Part shown: one piece after another, positions 8,988 through 21,075 of the stretch | Layout of the letters: every line of letters begins with the position of its first letter | Numbering within the stretch: the first letter of the stretch is position 1 | The notes under the pieces: model-generated | Seen by the model: the letters and a program-made list of their open reading frames with translations, nothing else | Told to the model about the DNA's origin: nothing | Databases searched by the model: none | Position numbers and translations under genes: made by a program | DNA from: Chryseobacterium polytrichastri | GTDB lineage: Bacteria; Bacteroidota; Bacteroidia; Flavobacteriales; Weeksellaceae | Reading direction: 5' to 3' | Assembly: GCF_900142445.1 (NCBI RefSeq) | Contig: NZ_FRAV01000001.1 | Location: 186,001 to 250,000 of the forward strand | DNA length: 64,000 bases

Positions 8988-9052
8988 TTGTCATTCCGAA
9001 GGAATCTAAACATCGTTTTTTATTGATTGTTTAGATTCCTTCGGAATGACAA
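8988..9052 (-). terminator. Perfect 24-bp stem-loop (repeat family C), likely terminator
   Basis: Positions 8988-9011 and 9029-9052 are exact reverse complements (24 bp) around a 17-nt loop. The arms contain TGTCATTCCGAAGGAATC. The hairpin lies 25 bp past the stop codon of the minus-strand AraC gene at 9077-9973, where a terminator would be expected. A single arm of the same sequence, slightly diverged, recurs at 49911-49934, so it is also a dispersed repeat. Confidence 0.7.
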
Positions 9053-9076
9053 ATAGTAGTTAAATAATTCCTCAGA

Positions 9077-9973
9077 TTAATTCAAATTTCTGTATTCAAT
9101 AGGCGACATTCCCACTTTCTGTTTGAAAAGTCGTGTAAAATGCTGCGGATATTTAAATCCTAAATGATATGCAATCTGACTAATCGACTGGTCAATATCA
9201 AAAATTTTATCTTTCGCTACATCAATAACTTTTGTCTGGATATATTCCTGAGGCGAAATACCGGTTTCTTTTTTAATAAGGTCTCCAAAATAATTAGCCG
9301 ATAGATTAAGTTCTTCTGCGCACCAAGCCACAGAAGGTAAGCCGATGGTTTGCGGTTTATCAGAAGAGAAGTATTCATTCAGAAGCGTTTCAAAACGTTC
9401 TACGATTCCTTTGTTGATATTGTCTCTTGTAATAAATTGACGGTCATAGAATCGTGTACAGTAATTCAGAAAGAGTTCTAAATTGGAAGCGATTAAAGTT
9501 TTGCTGTGTTTATCAATATTTTGCGCCAGCTCATCCTGAATTTTCTCAAAACAATCCATCACAATCTGTCTTTCTTTTTCTGAAAGGTGCAGAGCCTCAT
9601 TAGATTCATAAGAAAAGAACGAGTAGTCCTGAATATGCTTTCCTAATAATGTACCTTTTATCAAATCAGAATGAAAGATCAAAGCCCAGCCTTTGGGTTC
9701 AAATTGAGTTACTTTCGGCTGCACCCTAATGATCTGTCCGGGGGAAATGAAAACTAAAGTTCCTTCCTGATAATCATAGTAATCACGGCCATATTTCAAC
9801 TCTCCACATTTTAATTCTTTCAGGAAAATTCCATAGACTCCAAAGTTCAACGTTTGAGCAGGCATTGCTGTTGCTTTAGACATATCAATAATACTAATCA
9901 AAGGATTAAGCGTTTCTACTCCTCTTAATTTATTATAGACATCTACGCTGTCAATTTTTGCGATCTTTTCCAT
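9077..9973 (-). CDS. AraC-family regulator
   Basis: A 298-residue regulator with an N-terminal ligand-binding region (about 1-170, with the cupin-like YQEGTLVFISPGQIIRV segment) and a C-terminal double HTH (about 195-298). The second HTH is ISQIAYHLGFKYPQHFTRLFKQ. It is divergent from the AKR cluster that starts at 10421, with a 447-bp gap between them. It resembles the AraC protein at 13436-14302, which ends the same AKR cluster, so the two may be paralogues that bracket the operon. A -7 box lies at 9993-10000. Confidence 0.9.
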   Translation of the reverse strand: MEKIAKIDSVDVYNKLRGVETLNPLISIIDMSKATAMPAQTLNFGVYGIFLKELKCGELKYGRDYYDYQEGTLVFISPGQIIRVQPKVTQFEPKGWALIFHSDLIKGTLLGKHIQDYSFFSYESNEALHLSEKERQIVMDCFEKIQDELAQNIDKHSKTLIASNLELFLNYCTRFYDRQFITRDNINKGIVERFETLLNEYFSSDKPQTIGLPSVAWCAEELNLSANYFGDLIKKETGISPQEYIQTKVIDVAKDKIFDIDQSISQIAYHLGFKYPQHFTRLFKQKVGMSPIEYRNLN

Positions 9974-9992
9974 TCTCTTCGTTTTGATGATA

Positions 9993-10000
9993 CAAATTTA
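9993..10000 (-). promoter_or_regulatory. -7 promoter element of the AraC gene at 9077-9973
   Basis: The minus strand reads TAAATTTG, an exact TAnnTTTG match, 19 nt upstream of the start codon at 9973. No clear -33 element was found. Confidence 0.45.
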
Positions 10001-10165
10001 CATATTATAAGACACTGATAATCATCCGAAAATCTCAATCAGTAATTTTGGTAACAAATACAGTAATCTGTATAAAACTATCGTTGTTTAATCTTCTGAA
10101 ATTTGCAAAGAGAGAAAAGGAATAGATTATTTATGATCAGTTATAAAAGTTTCGAAAATTTTTTT

Positions 10166-11401
<1,236 letters not shown>

Positions 11402-11430
11402 GTTTTATGAATCTACAATTAAAAAATAAT

Positions 11431-11814
11431 ATGGAAACTGCAAAAATAGAAGATAACCAATTACAAATATTAACGGTGACACAAACACTCACGGAGTTGA
11501 TGATTGAAAAAGATATAATTGGCATTAACAAAATTGTAGATGTAGATTTTACCCTGACGCACATCACAGGATATGTACAGTCAAAAAAGGATTGGTTTAC
11601 AGAAATAGAAAGTGAACAGATGAAATACTATTCCTATACAGAAGTGAAAACATCGGTAAGCATCACTGCTGATAAAGCAACTTTTGTTGGTCAAAATCTT
11701 TTGGATGCCCGAATTTGGGGAACACGAAACACGTGGAGATTACAACAGACCATACAACTTGAAAAACGCAACGGTAAATGGATCATATTAAAATCCGTTG
11801 CCACAATATTTTAA
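11431..11814 (+). CDS. NTF2-like (SnoaL/DUF4440-type) protein
   Basis: A protein of about 127 residues without a signal peptide. The pattern of N-terminal helices (TLTELMIEKD, INKIVDVDFTLTHITG) followed by a curved sheet ending NTWRLQQTIQLEKRNGKWIILKSV fits the cone-shaped NTF2-like fold, where such proteins bind or isomerise small molecules. I chose the ATG at 11431, preceded by an A-rich leader like those of its neighbours; an in-frame ATG at 11407 would add eight residues. It sits between two AKR genes in the same operon, suggesting a shared substrate. No enzymatic role can be assigned. Confidence 0.75.
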   Translation: METAKIEDNQLQILTVTQTLTELMIEKDIIGINKIVDVDFTLTHITGYVQSKKDWFTEIESEQMKYYSYTEVKTSVSITADKATFVGQNLLDARIWGTRNTWRLQQTIQLEKRNGKWIILKSVATIF

Positions 11815-12816
<1,002 letters not shown>

Positions 12817-12824
12817 AATTTTAA

Positions 12825-13400
12825 ATGAAAAAAGTACTTATCATAGGAGCTACCGGAAGCCTCGCAAAATACGTTGTCGAGGCGGTGAAACCTTTAGAAA
12901 ATATAGAATTAACCTTATTCGTAAGAAACAAAAACAGACTTTCAAAAGACCTTTCAGATGATTGTAAAATTATCGAAGGAGATGCCTTGAATTTCAATGA
13001 TATTAAGAATGCCGTAAAAGGAAAAGATATTGTTTACATTAACCTTGATGGCGATTTAGAAACAATGACGGGTAATATTGTACAAGCCATGCAGGAAGAG
13101 AAAGTAAAGAGAATCATTGGGATCAGCTCTATCGGGATTTATACTGTTCCGTTGAGACCCGTTTTGGTTCCTTACAGAAAATTGGCAGACATTATTGAAA
13201 GTTCAGGATTAAACTATACGATTCTAAGATCCGATTGGTTTACCAATGTAGATGAGGTTGATTACGAAACTACCATTAAAGGTTCTCCGGAAATTGGTTC
13301 CGCCATTTCAAGAAAAAGTATTGCAGATTTTGTTTCAAAACTAATCAATTATCCGAATCTGTATATCAATGAAAACTTAGGAATTAGTAAACCCAATTAA
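12825..13400 (+). CDS. NAD(P)-binding atypical SDR (NmrA/SDR_a5-like)
   Basis: A 191-residue protein starting with the atypical-SDR dinucleotide motif (VLIIGATGSLAKYVVEAV), followed by a basic LFVRNKNRL segment that would read NADP. It then has IIEGDALNF and IIGISSIGIY, typical of NAD(P)H-binding proteins of the NmrA/SDR_a5 group. It is shorter than classical SDRs and has no obvious YxxxK catalytic motif, so it may act as a reductase on a small substrate or as a redox sensor. It is in the AKR operon with an 8-bp upstream gap. Confidence 0.85.
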   Translation: MKKVLIIGATGSLAKYVVEAVKPLENIELTLFVRNKNRLSKDLSDDCKIIEGDALNFNDIKNAVKGKDIVYINLDGDLETMTGNIVQAMQEEKVKRIIGISSIGIYTVPLRPVLVPYRKLADIIESSGLNYTILRSDWFTNVDEVDYETTIKGSPEIGSAISRKSIADFVSKLINYPNLYINENLGISKPN

Positions 13401-13435
13401 ATCTTTTTGACAGTTCAATTTGATATATTTACGTA

Positions 13436-14302
13436 ATGAAAGTTTTTAAAGATTTTGCTTCATATAATACATTCATGGGAATGTCTGAGCCTTTGGATGA
13501 AGATATTGATGTTGGATATTATGATCCGCCCAATATCATATTGGGATCCGATCCTGTGATGGTAGATTTTTACAGAATATCTATTAAGATTAAATTCAAA
13601 CGTAAAGCAACACCTTTCGCAGAGTCTATTACCGCTGTCTTTTTCAACAGTCCGGATCTGGTCATAGCACCAGGTTGGGATGCTGAACCTACCTATACGG
13701 GAATGTATCTTCAACTTTCTAAAAAAGTCATTGACCAAAATAGATTTTTATTTAAAACGTACTTAGATTACGGACAACATGAAGCGCTGTATTTAACAGA
13801 AGAGGAAGTTGATGAAATCAGTGCCGTTTTTGGATTGCTATTTAAATATTATGGAAGCGAAAAAAAGCAGTTTGGTGTTTTATTGTCTTATGTAAATGTT
13901 TTAATTTCATTGGTAGAAGCTTTTTATAAGCGACAGTTTTCAACCGACCCTAAACAGTATAACAGAATTGTGACTGATTTTCAGCAGAGTTTGGTAGAGT
14001 ATTATAATCAACCCACAAAACAGCTTCCCAATGTTCAGTATTTTGCAGATGCATTAGGATTAACGGCTAATTATTTAGGAGATATCATTAAACATTATAC
14101 TCAAAGATCTGCCCTTGAAAATATTCATGACTTCATCATTATAAAAGCAAAAGAATTACTGGAACAAAACGCTGAAATGAATACCACTGAAGTTGCGTAT
14201 GAATTAGGCTTTGAATATCCCAATTACTTTTCGAAGTTCTTTAAAAAGCAAGTGGGATTAAGCCCCAAAGAATATCGTTTACAACGCATTAATAAAGAGT
14301 AA
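13436..14302 (+). CDS. AraC-family regulator
   Basis: A 288-residue regulator whose last 100 residues hold the AraC double HTH (LGLTANYLGDIIKH and TEVAYELGFEYPNYFSKFFKK). The N-terminal part is a probable ligand-binding domain without a clear cupin HxH motif. It closes the AKR operon, 35 bp after the NAD(P)-binding gene and just before a strong terminator at 14312. Together with the AraC gene at 9077, this brackets the cluster with two regulators of the same family. Confidence 0.9.
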   Translation: MKVFKDFASYNTFMGMSEPLDEDIDVGYYDPPNIILGSDPVMVDFYRISIKIKFKRKATPFAESITAVFFNSPDLVIAPGWDAEPTYTGMYLQLSKKVIDQNRFLFKTYLDYGQHEALYLTEEEVDEISAVFGLLFKYYGSEKKQFGVLLSYVNVLISLVEAFYKRQFSTDPKQYNRIVTDFQQSLVEYYNQPTKQLPNVQYFADALGLTANYLGDIIKHYTQRSALENIHDFIIIKAKELLEQNAEMNTTEVAYELGFEYPNYFSKFFKKQVGLSPKEYRLQRINKE

Positions 14303-14311
14303 ACTTATCAT

Positions 14312-14339
14312 AAACGCCTTCACAAGAGGCGTTTTTTTG
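14312..14339 (+). terminator. Rho-independent terminator of the AKR/AraC operon
   Basis: AAACGCCT (14312-14319) pairs with AGGCGTTT (14327-14334) around a 7-nt loop, and a run of T follows. It lies 10 bp after the AraC stop codon. Confidence 0.88.
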
Positions 14340-14400
14340 TATCAGTAATTTGTTTCTTTTTTATTGGTAATCTGTCTCTGTTAAAAATTTTATTCGTTTC

Positions 14401-14408
14401 TACATTTG
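14401..14408 (+). promoter_or_regulatory. -7 promoter element for the Tat-AKR/MdaB pair
   Basis: TACATTTG matches the TAnnTTTG consensus exactly and lies 21 nt upstream of the ATG at 14430. It supports a transcription unit separate from the AKR operon, which ends at the terminator at 14312. Confidence 0.45.
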
Positions 14409-14423
14409 TTCAGTACAAAATAG

Positions 14424-15551
<1,128 letters not shown>

Positions 15552-15579
15552 TTATTAAAAATATTTAAATAAAATCAAA

Positions 15580-16185
15580 ATGAATCAAACAAAAAAAGTA
15601 CTGTTAATCAATACCCATTTAACATATCCCAATTGGTCTGAAGGCCTTTTAAATGATGCTTTCAACCAAAAAGCAAAAGAGTTTTTCGCATCAAAAGGTT
15701 TTGAAGTTTTAGAAACAAAAGTTGAGAACGGTTATGATGCAGACGAAGAAGTAGAAAAACATATACAGGCAGATATTATCGTCCTGCAAACGCCCATCAA
15801 TTGGTTCGGCGCTCCCTGGATTTATAAAAAATATGTAGATGAGGTTTTCAATAGTGGCTTACACAGTGCCAAATTCCTTTCTGGCGATGGCAGAACAAGA
15901 GAAGATCCTACCAAACAATATGGAACAGGTGGAAAAATGCAGGGTAAAAAGTTTATGGTCTGCAGCACTTGGAATGCTCCGTTTGAAAGCTTTAATGACG
16001 TTAATCAACAGTTGTTTCAGGGAATAAGCACGAAGGATTATTTATTGCACATTACCAGCAATTATCGTTTTTGTGGGATTGAAGTGGTTCCGGATTATAA
16101 TTGTTTTGATATTTTCAAAGACGGAGATATTGCTAAAGATTTAGAAAATTATCCGGCACATTTGGCCAAGGCTTTTGGAATTTAA
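15580..16185 (+). CDS. MdaB-like NAD(P)H quinone reductase (flavodoxin fold)
   Basis: A 201-residue protein with the flavodoxin-like Rossmann pattern: VLLINTHLTYPNWSEG (phosphate loop region), then ADIIVLQTPINWFGAPWIYKKYVDEVF, the conserved FMN/FAD-binding and dimer segment of the modulator-of-drug-activity B / KefF-like family. Members reduce quinones by two electrons using NAD(P)H and FAD. It is the second gene in the unit with the Tat-AKR. Together with the AKRs and the atypical SDR, it makes this a reactive-carbonyl/quinone detoxification region by inference. Confidence 0.88.
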   Translation: MNQTKKVLLINTHLTYPNWSEGLLNDAFNQKAKEFFASKGFEVLETKVENGYDADEEVEKHIQADIIVLQTPINWFGAPWIYKKYVDEVFNSGLHSAKFLSGDGRTREDPTKQYGTGGKMQGKKFMVCSTWNAPFESFNDVNQQLFQGISTKDYLLHITSNYRFCGIEVVPDYNCFDIFKDGDIAKDLENYPAHLAKAFGI

Positions 16186-16511
16186 AAATGGACAATTACT
16201 GAAAAGTTGAGGTAATAATTTCAGCTTTTTAACTTCTGATAGTTATGATCTCAAACTTTAATTATTAGCATATATTTTAATTATTTGTGATTTTTTAGCT
16301 ATTTATTTATAATTCAAATAATCTAATCTGAACAGTAGTAATGTTCATGCAAATACGATGTCTGCTACAGATAAGACCAAATTAAGTCATTATTATTTTG
16401 TTAAAAATAATATATAATATGTTAAAAATTATACTATTGGCTGCTTTTTTTTCATAAAAACATAATTACAATGAAAAAAAATATAATTTTGCTCTATAAA
16501 ACACACACAAA
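16186..16511. other. Intergenic region with promoter for the surface-protein gene
   Basis: A 326-bp AT-rich gap. An exact TAnnTTTG -7 element (TAATTTTG) lies at 16484-16491 on the plus strand, 20 nt upstream of the ATG at 16512. The first 250 bp contain no terminator hairpin, repeat or coding segment that I recognise. Confidence 0.5.
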
Positions 16512-17309
16512 ATGAAAAAAATATTATTACTAGCAGGTAACCTGCTATTCGTTTGTCTAGTGAATGCTCAAGTAGGCATAAACACAAGCAACCCTCTCGG
16601 AACATTTCATATAGACGGTGCAAAAGATAATGCAGCCACTCCTACAGCAGCTCAAGCAGCTAATGATTTCATTGTAACATCTTCCGGAAATGTAGGGGCT
16701 GGAACTATTAACCCGACAACAAAATTACATGTGAACTCCTCAACAAGTCCTGCTTTTAGGTTGGTTGATGGAACTCAAGGAGTAGGAAAAGTTTTATCTT
16801 CTGACGCTAACGGAAATGCAACATGGGTAACTGATAATACATCAAAGCCAACCGTTATCGCCACTCTTGGGCCGGGAGTTACACTTACCCAGGCAGATAA
16901 TCCACCGTCTAGCGGTACACCCGGAAATGGTAGAGACACAGGAACTTCAGTCACCATTCCAGCTAACAGTAAATATATTGTGATGTGCTATATGTTGGTA
17001 CGTATTAATCCAAACGCACCGGCAGATGGATATGGATGGATACAAACAACATTTACAGATTCTCCTGCAAGCAATACACATAGCGCAGATATCCAAGGGT
17101 CATGGTTTATTAGTGGGGCAATTATACCTAATCAAATTTTTAATATGATGAGTGGTGCGATTGTAATTAATAATACTTCAGCTTCACCCAAAACTTATTA
17201 TTACAGGGTAAGAATTGCCACAGCAAACAATCTTGGGAATTATTCCATAGAAAGTTTTGGAGGCTCTGTTTGGGGTGAAAATAATATTATTGCTGTTGGA
17301 ATAAATTAA
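16512..17309 (+). CDS. Secreted flavobacterial surface protein of unknown function
   Basis: A 265-residue protein with a signal peptide (about residues 1-19, ending CLVNAQ). Next comes the VGINTSNPLGTFHIDG motif and a related second copy (GAGTINPTTKLHVNS). These begin many flavobacterial surface proteins and resemble tail-fibre/S-layer-like beta-structures. A DANGNATWV segment follows, then a C-terminal beta-rich domain of about 150 residues (VTIPANSKYIVMCYMLVR through GGSVWGENNIIAVGIN). There is no sorting-domain tail. It is monocistronic, with its own promoter and terminator. A structural or adhesive role is likely but not shown. Confidence 0.8.
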   Translation: MKKILLLAGNLLFVCLVNAQVGINTSNPLGTFHIDGAKDNAATPTAAQAANDFIVTSSGNVGAGTINPTTKLHVNSSTSPAFRLVDGTQGVGKVLSSDANGNATWVTDNTSKPTVIATLGPGVTLTQADNPPSSGTPGNGRDTGTSVTIPANSKYIVMCYMLVRINPNAPADGYGWIQTTFTDSPASNTHSADIQGSWFISGAIIPNQIFNMMSGAIVINNTSASPKTYYYRVRIATANNLGNYSIESFGGSVWGENNIIAVGIN

Positions 17310-17366
17310 ATCAGAAAGTAATCATTAGAAAATCAATAAAAAACATTTGTTTTCTTCTGTTATACA

Positions 17367-17399
17367 ATACCTCCCTTTCTAAGTGGAGGTATCTTTTTT
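17367..17399. terminator. Terminator between convergent genes
   Basis: ATACCTCC (17367-17374) and GGAGGTAT (17385-17392) form a perfect 8-bp stem with a 10-nt loop, followed on the plus strand by CTTTTTTA. It lies between the surface-protein gene (ends 17309) and the LacI gene (stop at 17402, minus strand) and mainly serves the plus strand. Confidence 0.8.
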
Positions 17400-17401
17400 A
17401 A

Positions 17402-18373
17402 TTATATGAAATGAGTCGTTGAGACATACTTATGGATATCATTCTGCTGCTTCTGAACGATTTTAAGTAATTCTGATGCAGCAATAGTACCCATTTTATA
17501 TCCATCATTAATTTGGTATTCATAATCTTCATCAAGATATTTAGGAAGCGTTCCTTCGCTTATAGCAATTACTTTTATATTACTATTGTTAAGATTTCTT
17601 TTAATTAAAGAGCTGTGAAGTCCAATCAATGTTTCGTCACTCATTGCAAAGAAACCATCAAAAGAATTTTCTTTCAGAAGAGTTTCAAGTTTCTCTTTTA
17701 CTACTTCAGCAGATTCACAAAATATTGTTTTGCATTCAATATTTTCAGACTCATTTATTTTTTTTAAAAATGATTCTTTTCTTGTCTGGGTAATTTCGAG
17801 ACTTTCATCCCCAAAAATTGCAAGTATTTTTTTGCAGCCGTGGTTGATAAGATTTTCAGCGCATAATTCTGAATTTCTTGCATTATCAAAAATAACAGAA
17901 TCATGCAGGTCTTGTGGAATTGTTTTGTCAAAAATCACAAGAGGTATTTCCAACTCTTTTATTTTAGAAAAATGGTTGAGGTTCTTTGTCTGCTTTGTAA
18001 GGGAGATAAGAATTCCATCCACTCTCGAATTAATGCAGGTCTGAATATTTTCCTGTTCTATTTCATAGGAATCTTCTGATGATAAAATGAAGAAATGATA
18101 CCCTTCCTTATTCAGCACAGAAGAAATACCTCTAATAATTGATGGTATGAAAAACATGGATATTTCAGGAACGATAAGACCAATTACTTTTGAAGATTTT
18201 TTTCTAAAGTTAATTGCAAAATCATTTGGTATATAATTAAACATCTCTGCTGCTTCCTTTACTTTTAGTTTCACAGAGCTGCTTATATCAGGATGATCTT
18301 TCAATGCTCTTGATACAGTTGAGGTACTAATGTTCAGCATTTCTGCAAGGTCTTTTATCGTCGTTCTTTTCAT
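17402..18373 (-). CDS. LacI-family transcriptional regulator
   Basis: A regulator of about 323 residues. The N-terminal HTH and hinge helix read TIKDLAEMLNISTSTVSRAL, followed by HPDISSSVKLKVKEAAEMFNYIPN, the canonical LacI DNA-binding segment. The rest is a periplasmic-binding-protein-like sugar-sensing domain (KVIGLIVPEISMFFIPSIIRGI onward). I favour the ATG at 18373, six residues before which an ATG (18388) and a TTG (18391) are also in frame. It is divergent from the TBDR at 18614, and two tandem operator-like boxes lie in the shared region, so it almost certainly controls the sugar operon. Confidence 0.93.
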   Translation of the reverse strand: MKRTTIKDLAEMLNISTSTVSRALKDHPDISSSVKLKVKEAAEMFNYIPNDFAINFRKKSSKVIGLIVPEISMFFIPSIIRGISSVLNKEGYHFFILSSEDSYEIEQENIQTCINSRVDGILISLTKQTKNLNHFSKIKELEIPLVIFDKTIPQDLHDSVIFDNARNSELCAENLINHGCKKILAIFGDESLEITQTRKESFLKKINESENIECKTIFCESAEVVKEKLETLLKENSFDGFFAMSDETLIGLHSSLIKRNLNNSNIKVIAISEGTLPKYLDEDYEYQINDGYKMGTIAASELLKIVQKQQNDIHKYVSTTHFI

Positions 18374-18500
18374 TTTAAGAGGTAGCATCAATTATTGGGA
18401 TAAATTAGCACTATTTCGGTATTACTTTTTTGTTAAAAAACGTTAAATAAATAAACGATATAAGTTAACAAAATGTTAAAATAAAAATAAGTTATCAACC

Positions 18501-18524
18501 GCAACCGTTTGCGCAACCGTTTGA
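18501..18524. promoter_or_regulatory. Tandem LacI-type operator boxes
   Basis: Two adjacent 12-bp boxes, GCAACCGTTTGC (18501-18512) and GCAACCGTTTGA (18513-18524), lie in the divergent LacI/TBDR intergenic region. Each has a central CG and pseudo-palindromic arms (10 of 12 positions for the first box), the known hallmark of LacI-family operators. The pair lies about 90 bp upstream of the TBDR start and about 130 bp from the LacI start, so it could govern both genes. Confidence 0.7.
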
Positions 18525-18613
18525 ATTTCATGTTAATTTAACCTTCCCTTTAAAAACAGTTATTGCTATCGTAAAAAAAATACTTTTAAGCCATAATTAA
18601 AAAACTCAGAATT

Positions 18614-21031
18614 ATGGACCCTAAACTCATAAAGCGATTACTTATTGTAGGAACGTTAAATACAGCAGCAATAATGTTTTCTCAGAAAACAACCGCAGAT
18701 TCTATATCTACCAAAGATAAAATGATTGATGAAGTTGTCATTACAGGGAATTCTAACCCCAAAGCTTCTATTAAAACAAGTACCTCTATTTCTACACTAA
18801 AGCAAGCTGACATTATCAATGCGGCCCCCAGAACAACCGCTGAAATTTTCAGGGCCATCCCAGGAATACGTTCTGAATCTTCAGGAGGGGAAGGAAACTC
18901 AAATATCACAGTGAGAGGGGTTCCTGTTTCTGCAGGAGGATCAAGATATCTTTTAATTCAGGAAGATGGTCTTCCGGTGATGCAGTTTGGGGATATTGCT
19001 TTCGGAACGCAGGATCAGTTTGTAAGATTTGACTCTTTTGTATCTAAAGTAGAAGTATTAAGAGGTGGGTCATCATCTGTTTTTGCATCCAACTCACCCG
19101 CAGGAATTATCAACTTTATAACGAAAACGGGAGAAAAGGAAGGTGGTAGTATTACGCAACAGGTAGGCTTGAATTATAAAAATTTCAGAACAGATATAGA
19201 CTACGGAACACCATTGGGCAATAACTATTTTATTGGGGTAGGAGGCTTTTACAGAGTGGGAGACGGGCCAAGAAAAACAGGCTATATTTCTAACAATGGC
19301 GGACAGTTCAGATTGTCTTTGCTTAAAAAATTTGAAAAAGGAAGTATTAGAATTTATGGAAAGTATTTGGATGACCGAACAGCAGCTTATATGCCTATGC
19401 CTGTTGCAGTATCAGGTTCCGATGCAAATCCGGAGTATAATTCTCTCCCTAACTTTAATATCTTAACCGGTGCTTTACAGTCTTCTAACTTTACCAATGA
19501 TTTGACTTTGGGAGGAAATGGACAGATCTTGAAGAGCGATATCAGAGATGGAATGCACTCAGTAGCTAAAGCGGTAGGGCTGGAATTTAATTATGATTTA
19601 GGCTCAGGCTGGAAACTGGAAGAAAAAGCAAGATATACAGCAAACGACGGACAGTTTTTGGCTCCCTTTCCAGCTTCAGTAGGCAGTAAGGCAGAGATTT
19701 TAGAATCTATTACAGGATATGGCAGTGCTGTATATGCAGGAACGAATACGATTGTAGACAGCAATTCGAAATATATGAAAACGGTATTATTTAATACCAA
19801 ACTAAATAACCTTAATAACTTTTTCAGTGATTTGAATATTACAAAAAAATGGGATAAGATAAAACTGAATACAGGATTGTATAACAGCACACAAAATCTC
19901 AACCTTTCCTGGAATTGGAATACCTATCTTATGGAAGTGTCTGACCATAATGCAAGACTGGTAGATGTGGTAAATCCTTCCGGAACTAAAATTACTGATA
20001 ATGGTTTGCTTCATTACGGAGTTCCGGATTGGGGTGGTGGAAACAGAAACTATGATACCAAATATTCTGTGATTGCTCCTCATGCCCAAGTAGAAATAAA
20101 TTTGGTTGAAAACCTTACATTAGATTTAGGAGCAAGATATGATTTTGGAAAGGTATCAGGAAGTTTTTCGGGTACAGAAAATACCACACGAGTGATAGAC
20201 ATTAATCAGAATGGAACTATTGAAACTCCGGAGCTTTCAGTACCTGTAATTCACGGAACTGTTCCGGTAGATTATAAATACGAAATTTTCGGGTATTCTT
20301 TTGGGGCTAACTATGCTCTTAATTCTCATAATGCAATTTTCGCCAGAATAAGTCAGGGAGGAAGCGCTTCTGCCGATAGAATTCTTTTTGCAGGATATAA
20401 TTACACCAATACTAATGATCCGGCATTAGATGCTGTAAAGGTAAATAAAGTGAATCAGACAGAGGCCGGTTACAAATTGAGAGGAGCAAATTATTTTTTA
20501 AATACCACTTTCTTTTACGCCAAAACTGTTGAAGCTAATTATGAGGCAACAACACAAAGAAGAACAGAAAATAGATACCAGTCTTTAGGGGTAGAATTTG
20601 ATGGATATTTTAAAATAAATAAGAATTTCGATATCAAAGCCGGACTTACCTATACCCATGCAGAAATTAAAGAAGCAATGGACGCTACAATAATCGGAAA
20701 TATGCCGAGAAGAACTCCAAAATTCATGTATTCTATAAACCCGAATGTAAATATTGAAAAATTAAGCATTGGTTTCTTTGTGGTAGGATCTACAAAAGCA
20801 TACACACAGGATAATAATATGCTGGTTATGCCGGGTTATGCTATTGTTAATCCATACATTTCGTATAAAGTATTGAAGAATATGACTTTAAACATCAATG
20901 CTAATAATATTTTCAATGCATTGGCTATTACAGAAGTAGAAGAAAGTTCTCTGATAGGAACTAACGGAATTGTAAGAGCAAGAACGCTTCCGGGAAGAAC
21001 GTTTGCAGCAAGTGTAAAATTTGATTTTTAA
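18614..21031 (+). CDS. TonB-dependent receptor of the disaccharide operon
   Basis: An 805-residue outer-membrane receptor. Residues 1-24 form a signal peptide. A short segment with MIDEVVITGNS (TonB-box-like) is followed by the plug (about residues 55-180: TAEIFRAIPGIRSESSG, NITVRGVPV, KVEVLRGGSSSVFASNSPAGIINFITK) and then a barrel that ends SVKFDF. There is no CarboxypepD_reg domain and no SusD partner. It is first in a co-directional set with a GH100-like hydrolase, a kinase and an MFS sugar transporter, and LacI-type operators lie upstream, so its cargo is probably the same sugar. The architecture alone could also suit an iron-siderophore receptor. Confidence 0.92.
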   Translation: MDPKLIKRLLIVGTLNTAAIMFSQKTTADSISTKDKMIDEVVITGNSNPKASIKTSTSISTLKQADIINAAPRTTAEIFRAIPGIRSESSGGEGNSNITVRGVPVSAGGSRYLLIQEDGLPVMQFGDIAFGTQDQFVRFDSFVSKVEVLRGGSSSVFASNSPAGIINFITKTGEKEGGSITQQVGLNYKNFRTDIDYGTPLGNNYFIGVGGFYRVGDGPRKTGYISNNGGQFRLSLLKKFEKGSIRIYGKYLDDRTAAYMPMPVAVSGSDANPEYNSLPNFNILTGALQSSNFTNDLTLGGNGQILKSDIRDGMHSVAKAVGLEFNYDLGSGWKLEEKARYTANDGQFLAPFPASVGSKAEILESITGYGSAVYAGTNTIVDSNSKYMKTVLFNTKLNNLNNFFSDLNITKKWDKIKLNTGLYNSTQNLNLSWNWNTYLMEVSDHNARLVDVVNPSGTKITDNGLLHYGVPDWGGGNRNYDTKYSVIAPHAQVEINLVENLTLDLGARYDFGKVSGSFSGTENTTRVIDINQNGTIETPELSVPVIHGTVPVDYKYEIFGYSFGANYALNSHNAIFARISQGGSASADRILFAGYNYTNTNDPALDAVKVNKVNQTEAGYKLRGANYFLNTTFFYAKTVEANYEATTQRRTENRYQSLGVEFDGYFKINKNFDIKAGLTYTHAEIKEAMDATIIGNMPRRTPKFMYSINPNVNIEKLSIGFFVVGSTKAYTQDNNMLVMPGYAIVNPYISYKVLKNMTLNINANNIFNALAITEVEESSLIGTNGIVRARTLPGRTFAASVKFDF

Positions 21032-21075
21032 CAGTCTGATTTCACTTATCAATTAAAAAAATTAAACTAACGATT

